Below the pieces are notes generated by a model. The model searched no databases. It was not told the origin of the DNA and worked only from the letters and a program-made list of their open reading frames with translations. From assembly GCA_030272155.1 (NCBI GenBank), contig CP126203.1, forward strand, positions 372,001 through 436,000: a stretch of DNA of 64,000 bases. Reading direction: 5' to 3'. A program made the translations under genes and the position numbers. The DNA comes from Tetradesmus obliquus (taxonomy: Eukaryota > Chlorophyta > Chlorophyceae > Sphaeropleales > Scenedesmaceae). Positions 47,700 through 58,000 of the stretch are shown here, piece by piece (the first letter of the stretch is position 1; the number at the start of each line of letters is the position of its first letter).

Positions 47700-47775
47700 C
47701 CCCTGTGAGCCTCTTGTTGGCTCCTGATTGGGGATCCCACTCCTCGTTTAAGTGGAGCATGTAAGGTAATGTAGC
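47700..47775 (+). repeat. Retroelement-like 3' end, second copy
   Basis: GTTGGCTCCTGATTGGGG..CCCACTCCTCGTTTAAGTGG leads into AGCATGTAAGGTAATG, matching the reverse complement of 22191-22300 with a shorter tail. An open frame of 47492-47764 ends in this segment but no retrotransposon domain was recognised. Confidence 0.55.
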
Positions 47776-48515
47776 TTGATGTTTCAGTGGCAGGGCTGCA
47801 CATGGCCCTACAGAGTGAGTGTACACATGTGTCAGCAGCTACCCAGGCTGCTCTGTAGCAGGAGAGGGTGTGTGTGGCCAGGGGCGCCAACACACCTGGT
47901 AAGCACGTTTCGTGCTGCAGGAATCATGAGGACTGACAGGTGTTAGTTTGACTAGGCTGTTTTCATCAGCGTTCAAGGGTTTCCTACCTGGGTCGCACAA
48001 GGTCATGAGTATCAGCTTGCCACATAGCAGTCACGCAATGACTGCATGGCTTCACTGTAAATGGCAGCTGTCTGTGGAGACTGCAGCTGTTGTATGCTGT
48101 GGTTGCATGTAATCAGAGGAAGAGACAGATATGTTGCATATTAGGTGTGTGTACATCTGCCAGCGCATGTTGCTGGGAGCCCCTGCGGTCTGGGCGAGAG
48201 TAAGCATTGCATCTGACCTTCACGTTGTGTTTCACTTAGTTATACTGTGAACCTAGATAGAGTCGGCTGCTGCTTGGCAGCTTATCATGCAGGTTTTAGT
48301 GCACTGCACAGTTTACACAGCTCAAGTACACTTTAGAAGCAGAAGTACATGTGGTATGACCGTGGTGATGTTGAGATGCAGTGTAGTCAGTTACGCTTGT
48401 GGTGTTACGTACACACCAGTTGTATGTGTGTACAAAACTCTGGAACCAGTGACATAGGCAGCTTGTCATGTTAGCAAGCCACTGGTTATTGATGAGGCCT
48501 GGTGCCGACAATTGC

Positions 48516-48652
48516 AGTGAGTCCTGGTGATGACCAGCGCGCTAACAGCAGCTGCAAGTTTGCAAGTTTGTCGATTGCAGCTGTTTGTATACAAACAACA
48601 AGTACGTACTTGTTGTGGTGGCCAGCTTCTTGTTTCACCGGGACTCACAGCA
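48516..48652. repeat. Foldback with nested palindromes
   Basis: Outer arms GTGAGTCCTGGTGA and TCACCGGGACTCAC (one mismatch) enclose GTTTGTATACAAAC and the perfect 18-mer AACAAGTACGTACTTGTT. Confidence 0.75.
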
Positions 48653-49168
48653 GGCTAGTTGTGGTGAGTGCTTCTTGCTATATTGTGGTTGCAGTGGCAC
48701 GTCACAAGCAAGCTTCAAGCAAGGTTGCAACAATTGTAGCATCCATGGTTAACGTTGCTTGACAGTGTGCACACTGCACCGTGCATGCACCGTTCTTGAT
48801 GCAATTGCATCACACTTGCAAGTGTAAAGAAACAATTCTGCACGCAGTCAACATGGCACTACTCTGCACTGCTGCCACCTTCACTGCTCTCCTGCACAAT
48901 AGCTGTGGTTGCTCATACAATTGGCATATATGTAATGCGTTCAGTCCAAATCAAGCAAATTCAGCCGTGCGGCCAGCATCAGCAGCACGTTGTGTGCATG
49001 GAGCACTTGGCGCTGCTTTTCAAGCCGTCAGCCTCGGCAGCATGGACAGAGCTGCCAGCTTCTTGCCGACCTTAACCCTGATCCAGTATAACCCAGGCTG
49101 AAGTGTTCCTAAAACTTGCAACGTCCATAGAGAAGGCAGCGTCGAAGCTGTGTCACTGCTGCATCTTT

Positions 49169-49930
49169 AGCGCAACAGCGACACGGAATTTTGTGACACT
49201 TAGCATGCAGCAGGCCGAGATTCCTGCAGATTATATATTCTAATGTTTCTCAGTTCATTCAGGTTGGAGTAGAAGCACCTCAAGAGGCCTTGCCACGGCT
49301 ACTTGGTGTACACCACATGTGGCGCCGGCAGTTGCACCGCTTTTCGTGACGCTTGGCATGCCGCAGGCCAAGATTTTATTGGGCATTTTCCGGCGCTCTC
49401 CTCTCCCTTATAGCTGCTCGGCCCAAATACATCTGTTTAAAATCGTGCCAAGAATCTGTGGCGCTGCTGCATTTTTGGCGCCGGCAGTTGCACCGCTTTT
49501 CGTGACGCTTGGCATGCCGCAGGCCGAGATTCATTGGGCATTTTCCGGCGCTCTCTCCTCTCCAATATAGCTGCCCGGCCCAAATATATCTGTTAAAATC
49601 GTGCCAAGAGTCTGTGGCGCTGCTGCATCTTTGGTGCTGGAAGCTACACGGATTTTTGTGACGCTTGGCATGCCGCAGGCCGAGCTTCAATAAGCGTCTG
49701 GTGGAACTCAAGCCATATTCACGTATTTTTTAGTCGCGCTTCAATGCTTTGGCAGCATTCTCCGAAGCTGTGTGCCTGCTGCAACCCTGGCGCTGGAAGC
49801 TGCACCGCTTTTCGTGACAGTGGACATGCCGCAGGCTGAGCTTTTAGGAACACTTCCTGGGCCTCTGTCCTCTTCTATATGTTTTCTGAAAACCTATATT
49901 TGACCAGCCGCCCGGCCAGCATCAGCGGCG
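49169..49930. repeat. 156-bp tandem (satellite-like) repeat, about five units
   Basis: The anchor GGCGC(C)GGCAG/GGCGCTGGAAG..GCACCGCTTTT starts at 49321, 49477, 49633 and 49789, an exact 156-base period, with an older unit near 49169. The first two full units are nearly the same; later ones are diverged. Flanking DNA (48850-49100 and 49930-50260) contains another shared repeat around GCCACC.TCACTGC..TCCTGCACA. Confidence 0.9.
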
Positions 49931-50628
49931 CGTTCTGTGCATTACGCACCTGGCGTTGCGTTTAAAACTGTCAACTGGGTGACAGGCTCGCACCCGGCCA
50001 GCACCAGCCCTGCCAACTTCATTATCTTCCTGAACACCAGCTGTGGTTTACTCTTACAATTGGCTTATACATATCTGGGGAAGTCTGAAACATTCAGATG
50101 CGGCCGTGCGGCAATCACCAGCAGCATGTTCTGTGCATGGAGCAGGTGTCTCTGCCGTGACAATGCTGCCTGTAGCCAGCCAGATCGATCTAGACCAGGA
50201 GCTGCCACCCTCACTGCCTTCCTGCACACCAGCTGTAGTCTCCTCCAACATTTAAGTTTTCTTTCGCAGCAGGCTCCGCCAATCACACATGTTTACCAGA
50301 TGTGTACAAGGCAGTTCAGTATTGTTTGTTGAACAGTTGTATTACTTGTGCAGCAATCACTGGCAAGCTGCATTGCATGCAGCTTGTGCAACAGTATGGT
50401 TAGCAGGGCCGCTCAGAGCTGGGCACCTGCTGTCACGTTGAAAGCTGCTGGTCATGCGGAAGTATGGTACACTGCTGAGAAAGGGACACAGCAGGTGATG
50501 CACTGCATTTAGTCCGATGCAGCACCTGCTGTGTCTCTTTGTCGGCAGTGTACCCTTAGTGTACCCTGCGAATAGCTGTCGGTGGCGTTTTGTGCTGTAA
50601 CACAGTGACAAGCAAGTGCCCCCCAAGC

Positions 50629-50919
50629 TTAGGGAGCAGACTACTTGTAACTGCCACAGTGACTTAGTTTGTCAGGGGGGGGGGGGGGGGGCAGGGGCAT
50701 TTGTCACAACATGCAGGTCCCACCCCCTACCCCCGGGGGGCGGGGGGCATTTCAGAACCTTTGATGGCCAGTTTTCACAGGGAAACGGGGCCTTCGGAGG
50801 GGGGGGACCAGGGGCAATGTTTGGCGAAAGCCCTGGTGCCAATGCCCCTAGGGGTGGGGGCATTGTCGAGGCCTGACAAACGAAGTCACTGTGGCAGTTA
50901 CAAGTAGTCTGCTCCCTTA
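50629..50919. mobile_element. MITE-like element with 44-bp terminal inverted repeats
   Basis: TIRs 50632-50675 and 50873-50916 match over 43 of 44 positions, beginning GGGAGCAGACTACTTGTAAC. Both ends are flanked by TTA (50629-50631, 50917-50919), a 3-bp target duplication as in PIF/Harbinger elements. The interior of about 197 bases is G-rich on the plus strand and starts with a run of 17 G that overlaps the inner end of the left TIR. No transposase is encoded. Confidence 0.85.
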
Positions 50920-51329
50920 TTTCCGCGATCCTATGTGCACTGCTCACCTACTGCGAGTATATGAGACATGGCGTCTTTTGTGCTGTGCTTGGAAAAGGAA
51001 TGATACAGGCACCACTCACACACCACTGCTGCACTTAGAAGCTCCGCAATGCTTGCCAATGATAAGTGGGAAAGGCAATTGCTCATAGGTGTTACAGAAT
51101 TTGGGCAATAAGACGTTTCCAACGCAATTACAAGAGTCCTGGAAATGTTTGTACGTACTACCCGGTCAGAACCTGTGCTGCAGGGTGCTGCAGGCCTGCT
51201 GCCAGCCTTGGCATGGCAGCAATGACTGCCAGGGACCCTGCTCAGAAGTTCCTGCCAACCCAACTCCAACAGCAGCGTTGCACAATGCCCAGTATGAGAT
51301 CCTGTACTACGCTGTGGATAACCTCTATG

Positions 51330-51465
51330 CTGTCAGGATATCCAGATGATTATCCAGTGCAATTACAGGATAAACACATAATGCCGGATATCCGCCATCC
51401 CATGAGGGATATTCAGTTTATCCTTGAAATATTCACCAGATATTCGAATATCCTGTGGGATAAAC
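51330..51465. repeat. GGATA-rich foldback
   Basis: GGATATCC occurs twice, GGATAAACACA twice, and GTTTATCC pairs with GGATAAAC about 45 bases away. Looks like a small degenerate foldback element. Confidence 0.5.
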
Positions 51466-52059
51466 ACAGCCTGGCGTCGGTAGGGGTCGTCACCTACAGA
51501 CGACAGGCCCATTGCCTCAGCCTTTAACCTAGTAAGCTGTCCATTGCTTCCGGAACTGGTTGAATGATGCTGATAAACGCAGCCGTTGCAGCAAACCATT
51601 GAATGACACCGTCACAGGCAGTTACGAGCCAAGGGCACTCCACGACAGAACCTCATGCATGTGTGCATACGCCTTGTCACAATCAGGCGGGGGTCTTCTG
51701 GCTCAGCATTGCTTGAAGGTGCGCAGCTGTGCATGACCAGCGTGCTTCGGCATCCTGGCTTTGTCTAGAATTGGTCATTTTATAATCAACAGCAGCAGCT
51801 GCTGCAGCAGCTGCTGCCACGCCTGCCCACTGAAGGCGGCTGAAGGACTGCTGGCAAAAAGTGGTGGGCAGACATGCTGCCACAGGTACCTAGGCGTTAT
51901 AACAAGGAGCATGCTCTGCCGCTGGCCGCCAGCGGCAGCGCACCTTTTCCCCAGGGCATCATGCAGCTACGCTGATGATTCCTGTATTCGCATCATTGCG
52001 GCAATTTACGAAGGATGCTTGCCGCATATCCTAGGCAGGCTGCATAGCACACGGCTAGC

Positions 52060-55000
52060 TCAGCTGCCCAGCTTGGTTGAGGCCCGCGCAATGTAGCGCA
52101 GCAGTGTGCCGTCACTGCCTGAAGTCAGCTGCAGCTGCTGCAGCACCTCGCGCACCCCGAGGTCCAGCAGCTGCTCCCTGCAGGAACAAAAATGCGTAAC
52201 AATACAACAGGATCATGTAAGTAAAGAGGGTACGTGGGACTGGCGCAGCACCTGCAAGCATAAGCAGCTGCGGGCGATACACAGGGAGCAGCACCTTGCG
52301 CACCCAGCGGTCCAGCAGCCGCTAGAGGCACATTGTAAACAAATATCAAGGGCAGCACAGGCAGGGCGGTTTGGTTGCCGCGGCTCACACACATTCCAGG
52401 TCATACGGGGTCTGAGCCTGCCCCTACCACCACGTTTGTCCATAAATCAGCACATACACCACAAGCAGCCAACTCACACCAGCTGGCAGCTTGCACCCAC
52501 CTGCATTCCTTGTGCGCACACATGTTGCCGATGGAGAACAGCGCAATCTTGACCGGCGAGTTGCCCTCACCGCCCGTGCCGTGCCGCCTGCCGTCTGCAG
52601 TACTGTCTGGGCCCAGCACCGTCTCAAGCAGTGCTTGCAATGCGCCAGTCTGCAGAAGCAGCAGCAGCACAGTGGTGGTGTCAGCAGGTCAGCGCCGCCA
52701 GCAGCTGGTCAATAGCACACCGCCGCCTGCTGCTGCACATCAACTTTCTTCATCCTGTAGGCTGCTTCTGCTATGCTGCAAACATTCCCCTGCCACCGCT
52801 GTCTGCTGCTCTACCTGCCGTTGCCAGCCAGCAAGCACGCCACCTCAAAACTCACCGCAACGCTCCCGGCGCAGAGGTGCCCGCTGTTGCGCACAAGGTT
52901 GCCCAACACACGTGCTGTTGTTCCACCTCCTCTCCCCTTCAACCAGTCTCTAAACTGTCAGACTCACCGCGATGATCTCGCCGCAGAGGTGCCCGCTGTT
53001 GCGCACGAGGTTGCCCAGCGCCCCTGCTGCATTGGCACGCGTCTTTTCTTCGTCATCGCGCAGCAGCGCCACCAGTGGGCCCACCGCAGGCGCCAGCGCC
53101 TCGTAGAGGCTGGCATTGTGGAAGGCGGCATTGCCAATTGCAAAGCACGCAAACTTCCTGCAGGCCGGCAGGCGTGATATGTCACCATGAGCAGGCATGG
53201 TTCAAATCTAGTAAGTTCTGCAGGTGATGTGCCAAGGAATCGGCAGAAACATGCTGGGTATATTATTCGCTGCAAGGTTGGAACCCAACACCGACTGCGT
53301 GCCAGGCGCAGCGCGTGACTGGCATGCTGTACGCGAGGCTGAGGGGCTGCAGAGCCACCGCAACGCAGCTGCCACAGCCTGGCCACACCCCACCTTGCGC
53401 CCTTGTCTGAGGCGCTGCAGAGTTTGATATGGGGCGGCACGATGCTGTCTGCGCACCGCACTGCCCTCCATGCAACAACACGAGCACAGCACCGATGTAA
53501 CTACAAGCTAGCAGACTCTCATGAACCCACCTTGCGCCCTTGTCTGAGTCGCTGCAGAGCTCGATGAGGGGCGGCAGGATGCCGTGCCGATCCAGTGCAG
53601 GGTAGAAGTAGCCGCTGTGGCGGCACATGTTGCCCAGCAGGTTGGCCACGCGCGCACGCACGCCTGCAGCAGCGGACAGCAATTCAAGTTGTTCAAGCCT
53701 GCGCAGATGCATTTCGTACGAAATGGCATGACATATCCTGTGCAAGCGCCTCAGCAGCGGCCGCCCCACCAAAATAAGCAGCAGCAACCCCCTAGCGCGT
53801 GACAACCCCAAACCCCACCTGAGTCATGGTGGCTCAGCAGCCGCCGCAGCACTGGCAGCAGGTTGCTCTTCGCAAGCGCCTCATACGTCGCTGCGAGCCC
53901 GCCCTGGCCCCCGCCCGCCTGCTCGCGTGGCGAGGCGCGCGCGAGCTGGCTGCAGATGAGCAGCACATCCACTAGCAGTGGCGTGGGGTTCGAATCGCGC
54001 AGCAGTCGCTGCACCAGCGCAGGGGACAGGCCGCCAGCCTGGCAGGTTGCAGAGAAGGCAGCGAGCGGCAGAGATACACAGCGATTGTAGGTTGATCACC
54101 AAGATACAACAGTGTATGCAAAGGCAGTAGATGCAGGGGACAGGCCGCCAGTCTGGCAGGAGGTGACGTGTGGGAATGGCGGGCGGCAGCAGATATAGAG
54201 CCGTGTGGGGTGAGCACCAAGGGAGCAAGCGCACGCGCATGTCAAGGTGATGCATGTCACGTTTATGTTGACTGCAGCAAGCTGTAATGGCAACTGCGCA
54301 ACTGCAGAGCATTGCAAGAGCCAGGCTGCAATGCTGCTGGCTGCAGTACACTACATCTCAAGCAGCACCCCATCCACTGCACGCCCTAAACTGCTGCCAA
54401 ACCCACTGGTCCGCCATCCAGCACCCACTGTAGTGCAAGCACCAAACCACAGCACCACCCACCTGGATGTACTGCGCTGAGAAGGCTTGCTGCGCTGTGA
54501 GCACCAGCCGGTTGACCAGGTTCATGGGCAGCAGCAGCTGGCGCGGCTCCAGGCCCTCGCAGACAGCCAGCAGCAGCGCCATCGCGCCCTCCTGCAGCAG
54601 GGCATCCAGGTAGGGCCGCGGCAGCTCCACGCCTGCAATGCACGCGGCACGACAACAGCAATTGATAGGTGCTGACTAGGCGCTGGCTACATCCAGTTTC
54701 AAGTTGCGCATTAGGTGGCCAGGTAGTCGGTGCAGCTAGAAGACAGCCCAGCTCCAGCCTGCTGCTGCAGTGCTGTGGCCTACCTACAGCTTGCAGGCAC
54801 AACAAAAGACCCAAGCCAGCATGGAAACCAGCAGCTGGCTAGCAACAGACCGCTGGCAAGCTGCGCAGGGAATATCTCTTACATCCTCCAAGCCTCACCT
54901 GGTGGTGTGTTGAGTGGGACTCCCAGCAGCTCTGACACCGCGCCAACCAGCCGTGCGACGCCCTCCCGCCCGCCGCCGGACTGGCTGGGCCAGGCCTGCA

Positions 55001-58000
55001 GCGGCAGCAGCAAGCGGAACACGCAGAAGTTGCATTGTCACCTCCATCAACGTCACCACAGCAATATAACTCCTCAATGCAGGCTGCAGCAAGTGTTGCA
55101 GTAGACCCGACTCTGAAGACACTCACGACTGTGCAAGTGCACAATGCCTGCATCTGCTGTGTTAGCTGCTGGTCCCCAAACACGTGCTGCAGCAGCCTGC
55201 AATCATCCCAATAACCACGGCGCCAACATTACGCCAGGCTTGCCGGGGCACTTCATGAAATGTATGCAAGGTCACCACAGCCTGCAGCCTCACCAGCAGC
55301 GCAGCAATGTGCCGCTCATGCAGCAGCCCCAGCACAGCACTCAGCAGGCCCTGCTGTTGCTGTTGCTGCGAGCCAGCTGGCGCGCCGCGCACTGACGGCA
55401 TCAGCAGCACAGCTCCCTCGCAGTCTGGGGCAGCAAGGTGCTGCAGCAGCTCCAGCAGAGACAGCACGCCTGCAGCAGCAGCAGCAGCAAAGCCTCAGAA
55501 AATGTCCACCAAACGTCTTACACATGCACACCAGCTGTGTTGCTTCAGCAGCTAGTGCCCAGCAGCGTTGAGTTGCTGCCACCAACTGCTCTTGGCTGCT
55601 GCGCGCCAAGCCCTCAAGTCACACAGTGCGTCTTCTTCTCTGCCGTCGAGCATGTTCTTGCCTGGCCGCTGCCGCTGCTGCCGCTGCTGCTGCTGTGCTG
55701 CAGCCACCTCTGCCCTGCTTACCTGCAGGCGACAGCTCCATCAGCGGCCCGCTCTTGCCGCTCACTGCTGTCGCTATGCCTGCAGCTGCTAGCCCGGCCT
55801 GCTGCGCCTCCAGGCTGGATGCGCTGCTGCCCCCAAAGGCCAGCAGGTGTGCCACCAGCGTCACAGGCCCATCCAGCAGGCCAGCTCTGCACACGTGCAG
55901 ACATGCAGGGTCGGTGCCAACAGCGGCAAGTGCCATGTGATGCAACAGCGGATGCCGAAGTTTATCAGGAGCAGTGCGCGCATGGAATGCGTTTGCAGCT
56001 GCGTGTGTGCTGCGCGTCCTTGAATGCGCCTTATAACCATACTCAAAGCACAGCAGTAATAAACACGTTCAAAGCACGGCTGCCAGCAGCACACATGGAA
56101 AAATGCATTTCTGCACACATGCAGGTCTTCGTTTCAGGCTGCAACATGTTCACTAACCAGCCCACCTGCAAGGCACTCCTTCCAGCAGCTCATACATGGG
56201 CGGCCCGCTGCCGCCAAACCTGTACTTGAACAGCCGCAGCAGCGCCGTGAGCTTGTCGGGACTGACCAGCCCCATAGGCGGCACTGCCAGCTGCTGGCCC
56301 CACTGCAAGCCCAGCAGCTGCCCCTGCAAGCTGCTGCTGGTGCCGTCACCCCAGCTGCTCTGAGATGACAGCAGGTACAGGCTGATGTATGCGGCGATGG
56401 CTGCAGCAGCTGCAAACGGCACGCGCACGTCTGAAGCGTTGTGATGCAGCAGGGCTGCAAGGCGGCAGCAGCGGAGCAAGCACAAGCGTATGATGTAGCA
56501 GTCAGAAGTTTGCACAACGCTTGCAGCAGCAGCTGCTGGTGCGGATTGTGAAGTTTGCAGCAGCATACCAAGTGTATTGCAGCTGCCAATCCATGCTACC
56601 GAGCAGTCAGCCCGCGCATGCCTTGTTGATATGCATCACACACACCTGACAGCTTCACAACCACAGCATCAGTTGCTTGCGATGGCCCCAGCGCCTGCAC
56701 TGCGCCTGCCAGCCTTCGCCGCCGCTGCTGCAGCGCGGGACCTTCAGTGCCAGCAGCAGCCGCAGCCAGCCCTGTGCCGGCAAGCACAGCTGTCACGCTG
56801 GCCGCAACGCCAGACACAACTGCCGACAGCACCATCAGCGACACTGCTGGGGCGCCACTGCCGGTGCTGCTTGCTGACCGCAGCAGCACCTCGTGCACGC
56901 CAGCTGCTGCAGCTGCCTCACAGAGGGCGGGGCAGCAGCGGCAGCAGTGCAGCAACACCTGCGGCACCAAGAGGCAAGCGCCAGCAGTGGCAGCTTCAGT
57001 GAGCGTTTGACATGTATGCAAACAACTTGAACCACTGCTGCTGCATCCAAAACCACATCAGCACCATCACAACGAAGCCAGTGCCAGTGCACCCACACAT
57101 GCCACACACATGTGACAGCTTCAGCCGTCATCACACAGGGACAAAACATGTGGTAATGCTCTCATGCGGCCCAGCCTCACCTGCAGAGACTTAGCGTCCT
57201 GCTGTGCAGCCTTGCCTGCCACTGCAGCCAGGCTGCCTGAGGAGGCTGCCAGCGCCTCACCCAGCACGCCCCGCACAGACTGCCAGGCAGACGGCCAGCA
57301 GGGAAAGCAGCAAAGACAGCAACACACGTTAGTTTGCAGCACAGCTAGAATAGCAAGGCACTTGTCAACTAGTTGCAGAAAAAGTGTTCAACTGCTCAGA
57401 GGCAGGAATGTGTGGGGCTGCACAGGATGCCGAGAGCGAAAGAGCTGCTGTCAGTATACACCAAGGAGAATTTCAGTACATACAGTTCCTCCACACATAT
57501 ACATATGGCGCACATGCCATGTGACCGGTCGCTTTGTGCATGCAAAATTCTGTGGGAGGGACGCATGCCTTGAGACAGGTTGCTTCAACTTTCGTGCATG
57601 TGAAACAAGCATCACAGGACTGCGGTCCCACCTCGAGCAGGTCTCCATCCGTGTCCACGCCCTGGTCGGGAGCATCAGCCAGCTTGGCAGCAAGCATCTG
57701 AGCTAGCGGGAAGTGATCAGCCACACACGCGCCATTCACACGGCCAGGCTGCACATGCACGAGCGCAGCCAGCGCCCCGAGTAGTGCGTCGCTTGCCGCC
57801 GCTGCTGCCGCTGCTGTGTTGCCCCTGCTGCTGTCTGCGCGCATGCCGGGCGCAGGCACAGCCGCTGCCTCGGCCTCTGCTAGACAGCAGCACAGCTGCG
57901 ATGCTAGGCTTGTGTTCAGCGCTCGCTGCAGCACATCTTCCGCTTGCCGCAGGGCAGGGCCACGCACTCTTCCGCTAACACACAGCTGCGCCCGTGCAAG

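Larger units (their letters stand above)
47037..52059. other. Gene-free, repeat-rich spacer
   Basis: Five kilobases between the GT2 C stop and the FUSED stop without supported genes. Contents are the retroelement-like tail (47700-47775), a palindrome cluster (48516-48652), a 156-bp tandem array with related flanking repeats (48850-50260), a TIR element (50629-50919) and a GGATATCC-rich foldback (51330-51465). Confidence 0.65.

Noticed and set aside
53183-53205. tRNA gene suggested by a GGTTCAAATC B-box-like string
   Set aside because: No A box, acceptor stem or cloverleaf can be formed around it; it lies in a FUSED intron.
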